In this document: piece after piece, positions 13,701 through 21,911 of the stretch | Position numbering within the stretch: position 1 is the first letter of the stretch | Layout of the letters: the number at the start of each line of letters is the position of its first letter | Assembly: GCA_964030785.1 (NCBI GenBank) | Contig: OZ034976.1 | Span: 2,108,001 to 2,172,000 of the forward strand | Source: Siderastrea siderea | Lineage: Eukaryota; Cnidaria; Anthozoa; Scleractinia; Rhizangiidae | Length of the DNA: 64,000 bases | Direction of reading: 5' to 3' | Made by a program: the position numbers and the translations under genes | The notes under the pieces: model-generated | Told to the model about the DNA's origin: nothing | The model's database searches: none | The model's input: only the letters and a program-made list of their open reading frames with translations

Positions 13701-16700
13701 TCTGGTTTTGCGATCGATGCGATCGATCGCGCGATCAATCGACCGGACTGTAATATATTCATGTACACGCATTGACTGCGAAGCCAGATCTTGAGTAGTT
13801 TCCTCCAGTGACATCTAGCAATGAAGACGTCAATATTCTTACTACTTGTTTTTGTTTTATTTTTATATCGAGTGTGGCTGCTCTGGTTTTACGTACATCG
13901 AGATCGATCGATCGGTCAATCAATCGGTTGTTATAATAGCTCCATACGCGTTGACTACAAATTCAGATCTTGAGTTGTTTCTCCAGTAACATCTAGCGAT
14001 GAAGATATTTCTATTTTTAGAGGTTACTATTGTACATATCGGCCAGTTTGAAAGGGATAATTTGCGAAAAGTCCGGCAAACGCGCCAGCCAAACGCAAAA
14101 AGCTGTTTCAAAACAAAAACACAAGCGCGCAAAGCACTTTGGGTGACACTGGCTCTTTAACTGTGAAAAGAAACAATGTGTTTGATGGTGAGTTTTGAGT
14201 GTTTTTTTTTTTAATTTAAGTGTCGAAGTGTTCAGCTTAAATAACTAATTGTGGACAGTGTTTAAAGCTACCGTATAGTAAAAGTACAGTAAGCTTACCC
14301 GAGTGAACGGGTATTGCTAAAAGCCGTGACTGAAAAAGTACCTTTTAAAATACACGTTTTTGTGTTGTACCTGTTTCTGACACTGCTAATCTGTGAAGGG
14401 TAGGAAGCCATACAATGGTTTGATGTTCAGCAATCATCCAGTCAATAAACTCCTCAGCAGACACTCTTTCTGGAATTGATACCTACAACAGCAGTGTACA
14501 AAATAGCGACATAGACTGAAATACATTTTAATGGTAGCACGTCACAGGCTGTCTGCTATGAGCCTGGTGTAAAAGTTTTCGTTCACATGCAATCAAGATC
14601 CCTTTCCATATGAAAGGCTGTAAACTACATATGGGCCTTACTTTAAAAACGAGGCTTAAAGCAACTTGGAAGAGGCCTATTAAGAGTTTCTAATTCTGGT
14701 TGTGAAGAATTTAGATGTCAGTAGTAATAAGTGGAACACTTATTCAACACTTTCACATTAGGTCAAAAATAAACTGTCATTTGGTGTAAGAGATCTAAGA
14801 GGTGTCACACCCTGCTCCAGGCCCTCACAATCACTCTGATTATGGGGAACAAAAGAACATTGACAGGAGTAATCTGAAAAAAATACCATGAGTACCACCA
14901 GAAGTTAGCCTGAGAAAACAGCCAACGTTTTGCGAGGTCGCCACTTGAGCCCTCCCAAAACGACGTCTGAGTAACGAGTACAGAAATTCCATACTGCTGA
15001 TGTGCACTACGCAGATCTTGGTAGTGTTTCTGATTGGTTGTGCCGCAAGGGAATTTTCTTTTAACCAAACAGAAGCACTACCAAGATCTGGGTAGTGCAC
15101 GTCATCAGTATGGAATTTCTGCACTTGTTACTCAGACGTCGTTTTGGGAGGGCTCAAATGGTGACCTCGCAAAATGTCGGCTGTTTTCTCAGGCTAACCA
15201 GAATTATGCTCTCCCAAGTTTAGTTCCAGATCAAAGAAATTCTTCAGAAAAGAAAATAACTATGTTAGGTTTTGTTTGGCAGAAAACAGTGGGTTTCTGT
15301 AGTATCTTTTAATCATACACCACCAACCCAATCTTCTGCTGTACACAATTTGAATGCTTGGAACAATTGGTACAACGGTGTTTGGGAGCTTTGAATCTAA
15401 CTGCTGAACTCACCCTCTCAAAGCAGTTCCTGACAGCTGGCTCAACACTGGATCCACTGAATGCTGCACTCTGGTAAATATATTTTGGAATCTAAATAAA
15501 ATTCATGTGACAGAATTAACAAACTGTGCATTAAACATGCTTCAAATACATGTAACTTCCTTTAGCCCACGCTAGGTATCAGCATCTAACTTCTCCTTGA
15601 GATAACTATTAAAAATATCTTCATTTATACAACAAAAGGGAAAGATCACTTCAATTCTCCAGCTGATGAAAAAACAACATCTCCTAAAAAATAACATGAG
15701 AAATATCTGCAAAACTGTCAGGACAACATATGTTTGATATTTATTTAGGGGTTATATGTACATTTTAAAACTGACCCAGACATAATAGCCACTAGCCTTA
15801 TAACCATGCCATTTTAGCTGAGCAAACAATGGAATTACTATTAACCTGAAGCATTTCTTGCAAGAATAATTTCAGCCTTTTACTGTCCAAAAATCCTTGG
15901 TTATTACAAAGCTGTAAAAACAAGTCTGCAAAAGAACATTATCATATGATTATTGAATTGAACACAACCACCCTTGCTATACCAAAAAAAATCTTAAATG
16001 GCCCACAAATTGTAAAGTGCACTGTAAATTGGCCTATAAGAATGTGCCAGCTAATGGGTCAATAAATTGGTACAAGCTACAGGGTGTAGCTAAGTGAATT
16101 TAAAGCAAACAGACAACCTACTCTTAACTGTATTTTAAGCCAACTGCAGTAAATGCCACCTCTAATTCAAGCATTATTTCGGAATGCTTCATACAATGTA
16201 ATTAGATATGGCAATTATAAATGTAAAGTAAACTCACATCTGTATTTCTCTTGCACCTTTTCAGAGCACATCACAGCAAGACCAACCTTAAGTGAAAGAA
16301 TGGGTACAAATCCCATCCTTCCCCTGCAGTAGTAAACAAGCTAAAGTCAAGGACACAGGCAGCCCAGGTGGCCCATGTAGGTTTCGGTAGCAAGAACATC
16401 CACATGTGAACAGGCAACAGGTCATGCACATGTTTCTTGCACAAGGACAAGCCACAGGCAACCCACATACAGTAGGAACAGGCCACAAGTTGGCAGCTTA
16501 CATACAGTATGTCAGTATCCACAAACAAAACTACATACACTACACAATAAGCCAAATTTCACACAACTACCACATGTCTTCCAGATCGTGTCCACACAAA
16601 CTAAACACACAGGTCCTTTACCATTACCTCTAAATATTATGACTGGTCCATTACACTTATAATAGCTCACCTAACTCCTAACTCCCCTTAAATTTAATTT

Positions 16701-18276
16701 AATTTTTGAATTTTTTGTATTGAGCTGGCAGTGTGCTGCTTTGCAGAGGTCGCTCCCTCAATTAACATATAACCTTAATAAATTTATATGTTTATTTTAC
16801 TACTCACAACAACCACCCTAATACACACACCCCATTTTACCTCTACATTGATGCAAATCAATGTCCAATTGGGAACCCCACTAAAGGGATCCCATATTTC
16901 AACACCTAACAATGCCACATAGGTTGCAAGATATCTACCAATGTTTTTTAATAATTTTTTTTATTAATAAAAGCTTACATACAGTATGTCAGGCTACAAT
17001 TTACCCTACTGGATACTGACATACTGTACAAATCCCATCCTTCCCCTGCAGCAGAAAACAAGCTAAAGTCATGGACACAGGCAGCCCAGGTGGCCCATGT
17101 AGGTTTCGGTAGCAAGAACATGCCAAGGCAATCCACATGTGAACAGGCAACAGGTCACCCACATGTTTCTTGTCAGTATCCAGTAGGGTAAATTGTGGCC
17201 TGACATACTGTATGTAAGCTGCCTGTGGCCCACTCTTGTGCAAGAAACATGTGGGTAACTTGTGGCCTGTTCCTACTGTATGTGGGTTAACTGTGGCTTG
17301 TCCTTGTGCAAGAAACATGTGGGTGTCCTGTTGCCTGTTCACAGCTGGTCATGTAGTCTATGGCCTGTTCTTCTGAAAAAATTATGTGGCACATAATTTT
17401 TTCAGAAGAACAGGCCACAGACTACCCACATAGAGTATGAACAAGTCACAGGTTACCGACATGTTTCCTTCACAAGAACATGCCCCAGGTTAAACCCAAA
17501 AATTCCTGTGGTACAAACAGGCCACAGACAGCCCACAAAGGTTGGATTTTTTTGTGACATGAAACAACTAGGAGTATTATGAACACTTTCCCTAGGACTG
17601 GATATCATGGTAGTTCAGGTTACATGTATGCAAAGCACTTTGACAGGTTTCTATCAATTGCTTCCCTGGAACCCATTTTATTCAACCAATAGGGAATAAT
17701 AATAATAATAATAAGAAGAAGAGACAACTGGGAGCAAACTTTCTCTTTTTGGGGAGCAGGAACAGTACAGCGGTGCACACACTCGCCTCCCATTAATGTG
17801 ATCCAAGTTTTGTTCTGGCATATGTGGGTTCAGAGTTTGTTGGTAGTTCTTGTCTCTGCTCTGAGGGTTTTTCCCTGGGTTCTCAAGTTTTCCTCTTTTA
17901 ACAAAAACCCACATTTTTAAATTCCAATAATTCAAAATCAGAGGGCCGCAGGTTTGTAAATCATAACACTGTCAAGAGTCACACTCATTAAACAAAGTTG
18001 ATTATTAAAAAATATATATATTAATATTAACATTCTTTATTACACTATAATAGATTTATGCTTACGGGTCATAAACATTGAGGATCCAGTTAAGAACCAG
18101 TTCACTGGCAAGAGATACATCGATGCGATTAGTGCTGTGATCTCCACTCTGGTTGACAAATATTGCAGTTACGATTCTTGTCAGTTCTGATACTGATACA
18201 TTTCCCTCAACATAGCCATCTTTGATTCCTTCCTCATCAAGGGATGCTTTTGTTACACATAGATCAACCATGTATA
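1244..18276 (-). CDS. DMD: Dystrophin/utrophin family gene, 3' half, multi-exon (5' end not in view)
   Basis: Dystrophin links cortical actin to the dystroglycan complex at the inner face of the plasma membrane. What is seen: exons that translate, in order, into an EF-hand-like helix ending LVLNWILNVYD, a helix with KYR/YLFLQ, VEPAVRNCF, DWMIAEHQTIVWLPTLHR, a ZZ finger (CNVC, DLCQGC, HKIGH), DFAKVM, YAARLA, DDEHRLIRHYA, and a coiled coil with RLEAREEVLEEHN and QLHRLRTLL. Each of these lines up with the same segment of vertebrate dystrophin in the same order, which rules out a chance match. Presence of the coiled-coil HN.QL..QLHRLR segment and of both YA.RLA-like helices favours dystrophin/utrophin over dystrobrevin. 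Splice phases agree from exon to exon except for one gap: the exon between 18066 and 16286 (expected GR.G.I.VLSFK) was not found. The N-terminal actin-binding, spectrin-repeat and WW parts are not visible. The ZZ exon is split by a transposon (see 13116-14156), so this haplotype may be non-functional. Confidence 0.93.
1754..4212. other. Dystrophin last intron: dispersed repeats
   Basis: Contains a diverged dispersed repeat (about 1855-2095, starting TCGTAAAACCGAAGTGATTG) whose relative lies at about 31730-31990, and at about 2378-2770 a copy of the element also found, inverted, at 7.4-7.9 kb. From 2770 to 4212 I see no gene or clear repeat. Confidence 0.5.
4213..4323 (-). CDS. Dystrophin exon: DERTLASLIEDEEKMAAMFAHERMTKIRLEAEGK
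   Basis: An exon in phase 0 after ctgtcttag with a charged, helix-forming sequence that extends the coiled coil. Vertebrate dystrophin has no close counterpart, so this part rests on frame, splice sites and position. Two donors, AAA|GTACAA (4222) and ACG|GTACTA (4213), keep the same phase. Confidence 0.7.
5040..5260. repeat. Short foldback in a dystrophin intron
   Basis: Inverted words CAAACCAGTGGATAG (about 5087-5101) and CTATCCACTGGTTTG (about 5234-5248) bound a foldback next to a nested TATTCACC/GGTGAATA pair. It looks like a small non-autonomous DNA element. Confidence 0.45.
5428..5671 (-). CDS. DMD: Dystrophin exon: main C-terminal coiled coil
   Basis: The 244-nt exon encodes RALQSEINSIQHLQRQ, a polar insert, then RLEAREEVLEEHN and QLHRLRTLLQQVQTQ. 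In vertebrates this coiled coil binds dystrobrevin, and RLEAR..LE.HN.QL..QLHRLR is nearly invariant. Acceptor ttcattacgcag; donor TACTGG|GTGTAAG chosen over GGGT|GTAAG because only it keeps the next exon open. Confidence 0.95.
5895..6365. mobile_element. MITE with TATACC...GGTATA inverted ends
   Basis: The left end TATACCAGTCAAATTGAAGC and the complement of the right end TATACCGTTCAAATCGAAGC agree over about 35 bp, with CCCGGGCA-rich DNA inside both ends. TA at both borders suggests a mariner-type TA target. About 470 bp, no open frame of note. A fragment with related CCCTTGGGCATTTG sequence lies at 35.89-36.03 kb. Confidence 0.7.
7020..7111 (-). CDS. DMD: Dystrophin exon: start of C-terminal coiled coil (RDLEDLISTLENDN)
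   Basis: The 92-nt exon reads SPSPTQIVRDLDSQEKRDLEDLISTLENDN plus two bases, matching [29 protein letters not shown]. Acceptor atcttctttccag, donor AACAG|GTACGT. Heptad spacing of Leu/Ile is visible. Confidence 0.93.
7327..7927. mobile_element. About 600-bp foldback element with TAGCCTG.GTAGCAAG ends
   Basis: The left end (TAGCCTGTGTAGCAAGCG) is the inverted complement of the right end (CTTGCTACCCAGGCTA). Its interior, read on the minus strand, matches the DNA at 2378-2770 over about 400 bp, showing a second copy of the family inside the same gene. Confidence 0.65.
8209..8233 (-). CDS. DMD: Dystrophin microexon: LTGEPELT (25 nt)
   Basis: A 25-nt exon between ctttctgcag and ACG|GTAAAT, reading S-LTGEPELT. 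It joins the DDEHRLIRHYAI exon and the SPSPTQI exon without disturbing either phase; a shorter version ending at ACAG|GTGAAC would break the frame. It corresponds to the CQSLNQDSPL linker. Confidence 0.75.
8306..9071 (+). repeat. 106-bp satellite array, about seven monomers
   Basis: Monomers of about 106 bp repeat with the words TTTAGGATTTCATCCACA, ACTCAAAAGTTAGAACCAC, ATAATAAACAG.ACCACAGG and AAAGTACTGCTCAGTAGC. Copies of the GGATTTCAT word start near 8310, 8403, 8509, 8615, 8722, 8827, 8933 and 9042. The array fills most of one dystrophin intron. Confidence 0.9.
9141..9179 (-). CDS. DMD: Dystrophin exon: DDEHRLIRHYAI (39 nt)
   Basis: A 39-nt exon encoding M-DDEHRLIRHYAI, matching DDEHLLIQHYCQ of vertebrate dystrophin. 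Acceptor caatccacag, donor ATTAG|GTAACT. This is the second syntrophin-binding-like helix; a short, phase-preserving exon of this kind is a natural candidate for alternative splicing. Confidence 0.9.
9363..9431 (-). repeat. tRNA-derived SINE head
   Basis: On the minus strand the sequence CTTCATAGCTCAAGTGGAAG matches a tRNA 5' half with an A box (TAGCTCAAGTGGAAGAGCG), followed by a decayed B box and TTGAAG, which can pair with the CTTCA start. Substitutions in the B box and no proper anticodon arm make it a SINE or tRNA pseudogene, not a working tRNA. Confidence 0.6.
9869..9952 (-). CDS. DMD: Dystrophin exon: LANHEAKEEEEIPGEQTRQQPVLTRPT
   Basis: The 84-nt exon continues YAAR|LANHEAKEEEE, equivalent to YASRLAEME, then a polar linker. 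Acceptor gattttcag, donor ACCAT|GTAAGA. The same phase pattern (two bases carried over) continues into the next exon. Confidence 0.85.
10238..10312 (-). CDS. DMD: Dystrophin exon: DSVDAGSPVMVFPGTHEKLGSYAA
   Basis: The 75-nt exon reads DSVDAGSPV and then H..LGSYAAR, aligning with the HSRIEHYASRL helix that binds syntrophin in vertebrates. Acceptor tttgtttgtag, donor GCAAG|GTTTGT; it takes two bases from the exon before and leaves two. Confidence 0.85.
11218..11366 (-). CDS. DMD: Dystrophin exon: DIKDFAKVMRNKVSKKKKK
   Basis: The 149-nt exon begins STQKEDIKDFAKVMRNK, matching SGEDVRDFAKVLKNK, then a run of lysines, KHP-like HPSKGRF and an acidic end. Acceptor acccatag. Two donors are possible: GA|GTTAGT (11218) or TTA|GTAAAA (11214); only the first gives the phase that the next exon needs, so it is preferred. 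Confidence 0.88.
11784..12163. mobile_element. TTAA-flanked foldback MITE (380 bp)
   Basis: Starts GGACGGTGCCTCC and ends GGAGGCACCGTCC, with TTAA on both sides (11780-11783 and 12164-12167), as expected for piggyBac-type insertion. The inner part is also palindromic (GGTAACCACGCATTTTTC at about 11934 against its complement at about 12047). No transposase is encoded. Confidence 0.85.
12382..12418. repeat. Perfect hairpin, 18-bp arms, 1-nt loop
   Basis: GCGAAGGCCTTTTTTCGG is followed by one G and then its exact complement. It lies in a dystrophin intron and is not flanked by obvious transposon ends. Confidence 0.9.
12705..12776 (-). CDS. DMD: Dystrophin ZZ-finger exon, last part (GCFWSSRVTKQHKIGHPTQEYC)
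   Basis: The 72-nt exon, 24 codons in phase 0, carries the last zinc-ligand Cys (QGC) and the HKIGH pair, an H-x3-H spacing usual in ZZ fingers, and ends with the conserved P..EYC. Acceptor is a poly-T tract ending gcag; donor GTG|GTGAGT. Confidence 0.95.
12911..12950 (-). CDS. DMD: Dystrophin ZZ-finger exon, second part (YRCLKCFNYDLCQ)
   Basis: The 40-nt exon completes an Arg codon and reads YRCLKCFNYDLCQ, matching vertebrate YRSLKHFNYDICQ. It supplies a ZZ zinc-ligand cysteine in DLCQ. Acceptor attttctcag, donor TGTCAG|GTGAGA; leaves in phase 0. Confidence 0.95.
13061..13115 (-). pseudogene. DMD: Dystrophin ZZ-finger exon, first half, cut off from its acceptor by a transposon
   Basis: The exon body reads (V)KHEAKCNVCKMYPIVGF plus two bases and ends at TTTCAG|GTGAG. 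It contains the first zinc-ligand pair CNVC. In the original gene its first four bases were TTAA, directly after a good acceptor tttcttttcacag. That acceptor now lies at 14161-14162, 1,045 bases away, because a TTAA-flanked element (13116-14156) sits between them. Reading from the native acceptor runs into the element and meets a stop 17 codons later. The only AG between the element's in-frame TGA and the exon is cacgag|GCG at 13105, which breaks the frame if used alone. Confidence 0.85.
13116..14156. mobile_element. 1,041-bp TTAA-flanked element inserted at the dystrophin ZZ exon border
   Basis: Perfect 30-bp terminal inverted repeats (AGAGCCAGTG... at 13116-13145, complement at 14127-14156) are flanked by TTAA at 13112-13115 and 14157-14160. 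TTAA duplication is the hallmark of piggyBac-type transposition. Inside is a tandem pair of about 190-bp blocks (about 13720-13850 and 13905-14030, each with GATCGATCG and a CCAGATCTTGAGT-like word). An open frame on the minus strand at 13161-13469 has no transposase motif I recognise, so the element looks non-autonomous. It splits the acceptor from the ZZ exon of dystrophin. Confidence 0.9.
14371..14482 (-). CDS. DMD: Dystrophin exon: FIDWMIAEHQTIVWLPTLHR, just before the ZZ finger
   Basis: The 112-nt exon encodes 37 codons plus one base and contains DWM, Q.IVWLP.LHR and AVSET, the strongly conserved end of the EF-hand block (vertebrate [25 protein letters not shown]). Acceptor gctgttgtag, donor AACAG|GTACAA. 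The single base left over (G) defines the frame required of the interrupted ZZ exon downstream. Confidence 0.95.
14904..15198. mobile_element. 295-bp foldback MITE
   Basis: Nearly its whole length folds back: GTTAGCCTGAGAAAACAGCC at the left is complemented by GGCTGTTTTCTCAGGCTAAC at the right, and CAGAAATTCCATACTG in the middle is also mirrored. CAGAA on both sides may be the target duplication. It lies in the dystrophin intron 14483-15413. Confidence 0.85.
15414..15470 (-). CDS. DMD: Dystrophin exon: SAAFSGSSVEPAVRNCFER
   Basis: The 57-nt exon encodes 19 residues aligning with VASFGGSNIEPSVRSCFQ of dystrophin. Acceptor atatatttaccag, donor GAGAGG|GTGAGT; phase 0 at both ends. Confidence 0.92.
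15591..15605 (-). CDS. Candidate 15-nt dystrophin microexon (LSQGE)
   Basis: Between the exons at 15846 and 15470 vertebrate dystrophin has a short IPRQLGE segment. Here a 15-nt stretch reading LSQGE lies between an AG (atttttaatag) and a GT (GAA|GTTAGA) and is phase 0 on both sides, so it fits without disturbing the frame. The donor is weak and the match is only the final GE, so this is a candidate rather than a firm exon. Confidence 0.4.
15846..15925 (-). CDS. DMD: Dystrophin exon: second EF-hand region, YLFLQLCNNQGFLDSKRL
   Basis: The 80-nt exon matches [22 protein letters not shown] of vertebrate dystrophin position by position (YLF, Q, GF.D..RL). Acceptor ttcttttgcag, donor CTTCAG|GTTAAT. 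It enters with two bases and leaves in phase 0. Confidence 0.9.
16238..16286 (-). CDS. DMD: Dystrophin exon: EF-hand region, VGLAVMCSEKVQEKYR
   Basis: The 49-nt exon gives VGLAVMCSEKVQEKYR plus one base, matching the KTGIISLCKAHLEDKYR segment of vertebrate dystrophin. Acceptor cacttaag|GTTGG, donor AGAT|GTGAGT. Its leaving phase (one base) fits the next exon exactly, which opens AC to complete a Tyr codon. Confidence 0.88.
16300..17540. repeat. Duplicated, word-rich repeat region in a dystrophin intron
   Basis: A block at about 16310-16500 (TCCCATCCTTCCCCTGCAG, AGGCAGCCCAGGTGGCCCAT, GTAGGTTTCGGTAGCAAGAA) recurs at about 17030-17180, and a third set of the same words follows inverted to about 17350. 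At 17360-17424 TGGCCTGTTCTTCTGAAAAA is mirrored by its complement. The missing exon of the EF-hand region is expected near here but was not seen. Confidence 0.7.
17751..17950 (+). repeat. tRNA-derived SINE, copy 1
   Basis: GGGGAGCAGG, a degraded A box, CTCGCCTCCCATTAATGTG, TGTGGGTTCAGAGTTTGTTGG and a CTCAAGTTTTCCTC tail match in order the better preserved SINE at 29360-29622. Confidence 0.7.
18066..18276 (-). CDS. DMD: Dystrophin exon: EF-hand region, first helices
   Basis: The 211-nt exon encodes about 69 residues from DLCVTKASLDEEG to LVLNWILNVYD; the end matches the conserved CLNWLLNVYD stretch of dystrophin EF-hand domain 1. Acceptor is gttttgttag before TATACATGG; donor is GACCC|GTAAGC. 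It enters with two bases of a split codon and leaves two. The stretch upstream of LCVTK would carry the conserved TAMKLR.LQK helix, but that exon was not found in the window. Confidence 0.9.
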
Positions 18277-19015
18277 CTAACAAAACAAACATCACAGTTA
18301 AGGTTAGAGACGAGTGCAGAACACACTTTATCCATACATGTACATTAAAGAAGATCATGGGGACAATGCTCTGGTCAAATTAATGGCAACCACACACACA
18401 CCAAAAAAAAACATCAAAATAAAATGAAATTTATTGAACACAACCTTAAAGCTGTTTAAACTCATTGCAGTAGGCAAGCTTGGGAAATGGTGCCTCAGAG
18501 ATTGTTGGGGGGGGGGGGGGAGCTGTGCCACTTCACTCAGAAATCTTCAGTGTTGCTGTACTATCAGGGGAGGGGAGGGAGGGAAATATTTCTGCAACAC
18601 ATCTAGCCACATCTAGTCTGCATTTTCAAGATTGTAGCTAGGTGAAAGGTGGCCAAATATTTGAATACATTGGAACAATAATTTTACAATCTAGGCTCAT
18701 CCAACCAAACCATAGTACCGCAAGCCACAACAATGCAATGGAATTTATTATTTTTTAATTGCCTTAAATTATGATTAGGGTATGTTTTCAATGGGCTTCT
18801 TGCATTGCTATCTTTAATTTCCTAGAAACACAGTTACTTGTCAGCGGGGCTGAATTAAAGAACCTTGTAATTAATTCATTTAAGTTCTCTATGGGCTGCA
18901 AAATTTAATTACTGGTACACTTAATGACGTTATTTGTTTTAGTTGATTATTGGTAACACATGTATTGGATGCACTGAGATGCAGCTGTGTGGAATCGAAA
19001 GAATTTCTGACAAAC
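18277..19015. other. Intron or flank upstream of the first recognised dystrophin exon
   Basis: No gene seen. There is a G11-G12 tract near 18506-18518. A stretch at 18440-18480 (minus) resembles the TAMKLR.LQK helix but fails on splice phase, so it was not accepted. Confidence 0.5.
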
Positions 19016-19024
19016 TGGAACATA

Positions 19025-21309
19025 CATGTACGGTCATGTTAAAATGCAGACTGCAGACTGTGCAGACTGTGCAGACTGGGAATTTTTTTAATTAACTTGT
19101 TATTTTTCAGTTTCTTTTACCTTGCAAATTGGTTTGCCAAAGGTATTTTTACATATACTTTTCACTTTTTCCTATGTCCTAGCAGTCAGAAATTCTAGAA
19201 GAATTTCTGGAGTCTGCTAGCAGCTTGGAGAATTCATAACAATGCAACGAAGACGCGCTATTTCTTGCAACGGACCCAACGGTTTCTTCAAATTTACATG
19301 AAGATGTACATTTCCACTGTTCTAGCTGTAGCTTTTCCTCCATTCTCACTGACTGAAGTGATGCGGATTTGTAATTTTGTACAGAAAAGAACACTAACTC
19401 TAGTTTGTTTGGCCGTACGGTGTCGCTACCACAAAGCAGACAAAAATAATCAAGTTGATGTCAACATCGGGTATTCACATTTCGCTCGCATCGGTTTTTA
19501 ATTCATTCGGAATTGCTCAGTCGCTATCTCCTTTGTAAAGCTTGCATTCAAATTACTGAGAAAATAATTCAGCCATTGTGAATCAATTTTTATTAGTGAA
19601 TGTAAAAGCGAATAGATTTTTCCCGATGTAAATGCCAAGGAGCCACAATGGTGAAACAGCGAATAGTCTCATTTATGCATGGTTCAATTTTACCTGTTAC
19701 CATCCCCCTGCCCCCCCCCCCCCCCCCGGGCAACCCCGGGGACAAGTCCAGCCCTTCGGTCCCGGGGGTGGGGAATTGTTTGAAGCCATCTTGTCCCGGG
19801 GGGAGGGGGATGGGGCAAATCGAAAATGCCTTCTTGTTGTTCTTGTGAAGTACGTCACTTCTCGGTTGTCGCCGGACCGCGTGGAGTAGACTGCCTATTT
19901 CCAGTGAGAATCTCCAGAATTTATAGCAGACTAGTTAGAGAAGAATAATCTCTCAAAATTAAAATCTGTATTTGAAGGTACTTCTATTACATGTATAAAT
20001 TGTTAAACGAATGTGCGTTTGATGCATACTAGAATGGACTGGATGGCGTTCGTCACAAACAAATATTTCTTCAGCGTATTTAATATGTATATACGAAGAC
20101 GACTTAAATGGACTCTATATGAAAACGGATGCACGGCTTTATATTAAACAGCGGTCTCAGTCCAGTGTTCATTCTTATGAAACAAGCCAAGAAAAACTCC
20201 TTTAAAATGCTCCCATCAATTTGTTCGCGGGCCTCTTGTGCGTATCTGCTATATTTAGAATAAATCACGTGGCGAAGACCATTTCTTCACTCGCTAGCCG
20301 CATGCCAGTGCGTCAGTGCGGTTAGAGGTTTTTCTTCAGTTTTCTTTTTCAAATAAGGTGTTCATGTTTTTATTTCATTATACATGTAGCGTCCTTCGTT
20401 CAAGAAACTCTAGAAAAGCGTTTAAGTTCTTGTCAAAACGTCTGGTTCTGTTATTGTACGGAAATCAATATCGTAATCTATGTTTTGTACACAAAACAAC
20501 GTATTTGTGGTCGATGAGGAGTCCCGGGGGTGGGGAATTGTCTATTTCTGCGTGCCTGGGGTGGGGAATAGACCGCCAAGTGAGAACAAAATTGCAAATC
20601 CCCGGGGGCATGCCCAGGGGGGGAGATGGTAACAGGTAGAATTGAACCATGCATTATAGTTTGGCGAAGCGACATCCAATACTGGAAATTAAAAATTTCA
20701 TTTCATTCAGAAAAGCAGTGAATGGTTCATCTTCTGTTTCCAAGGCTCCTTTATTCTTCTCTAACGCCAAATAATAAGCAAAGTGTTTGACCTGTAAAGT
20801 TTGCAGGAGGAAAAGAAGAGAACTACTGGTAGTGTGCAAATGGATGGAACTGTTGGGTTTGCGTGACAAGTAAACCTTGTGTGCACGTCACGCAAATATT
20901 GCGCTCCCTGATTGGCAAACTTTGGCTAAGGTAAGACGCACCGCACACTGAGTAACATAGCGAGTTGATGGTATGCTCAAGCTCGGAAACTTCGTAAACT
21001 GCAAAACCACAATGCACTTTTGAATCGCCTGGCAAACAAATATGAAACACCCCTAGAAGGTGTGAATTGTCTTTCCGACGAAATTGTTCGAGAATTTCTT
21101 ACTGCGGGGCATTTATTTTTTTGAGAACCCAGTGCCAAGCTGCTGGCCAATTTGGCATCTTAACACGACAAAAAGTGAAAAGTCCCAAAAAGTACAACAA
21201 ATCAAAGTTTACTTTAAAAAAAGCTACCAGTCTGCATAGTCTGCGTGGTCTGCACAGTCTGCATGGTCTGCAGTCTGCACAGTCTGCAGTCTGCGTTTTA
21301 ACATGACCG
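19025..21309. mobile_element. 2.3-kb foldback element with TGCAGACT-repeat ends
   Basis: The ends are inverted: CGGTCATGTTAAAATGCAGA at 19031 and its near complement up to 21309, each followed by several TGCAGACTG units. TGGAACATA occurs directly outside both ends (19016-19024, 21310-21318), a 9-bp target duplication as made by Mutator-like elements. No transposase was recognised. A second inverted-repeat element is nested inside. Confidence 0.8.
19668..20657. mobile_element. Element nested in the foldback, with CCCGGG-rich ends
   Basis: TGCATGGTTCAATTTTACCT near 19677 is mirrored by AGGTAGAATTGAACCATGCA ending near 20653; both ends carry C- or G-runs and CCCGGGG words. The C-run at 19711-19727 is long enough for assembly error. 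No coding sequence was recognised inside. Confidence 0.65.
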
Positions 21310-21911
21310 TGGAACATAATTATCAACTTTCGTCTATCGTATTTTTAACTAATACATACTTGATGTAATATGGAATTCCGTTAGTCGTTTCAGAGCGTTC
21401 CCAGCCGTCTGGTAATATGCCTATCGTTAAAATACAGATTGGCTATGAGCAAAAAAGAAATCGTTGAGCTAGCTGAGACGCCATCAATTAAAGCTTCACA
21501 GCAGCAACATTCAAGTCGCTATTTCTCACACAATTTCACGCAATGGAACCCAAACTTACTTGTTATCCACGACATTATGCTTTTTCTTTACACGGTGTAA
21601 ACGGTATACGGTAGAGATTCCTTTAAGTTTGTTTACAACGCATGAAAACCCGCATCCTCTCGGACACACTCATCACTTCGGAATCCAAGCAAAGCGCGTT
21701 GTTTATCCGCCTGCGGTTATTTCCGATCCTTCAGCGGTATCTGCACAGGTCACCCATCTATGAGAGGCGAGAAGTTGCAGGAATATTTTTAGCAAGAAAT
21801 ACTAGGGAATTTTCAGGCGGCGCAGAGTCTGTCAGCTTCCTTTCCCTGGGCTGTTATGTATAAATAGTTCTCCACCTTGAATCGAACTTGATTCGGGCTC
21901 GATTGTGACTC

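Noticed and set aside
14805..15312. Three overlapping open frames
   Set aside because: They lie in the foldback MITE at 14904-15198 and mirror each other.
1244..18276. Dystrobrevin instead of dystrophin
   Set aside because: The coiled coil RLEAR..LE.HN and QLHRLR.LL plus two separate YA.RL-like helices fit dystrophin/utrophin better.
18440..18480. Minus-strand TAMSLNSFK, like the TAMKLR.LQK helix of dystrophin
   Set aside because: The donor after it gives phase 0 or 2, but the exon at 18276 needs one leftover base; no consistent acceptor either.
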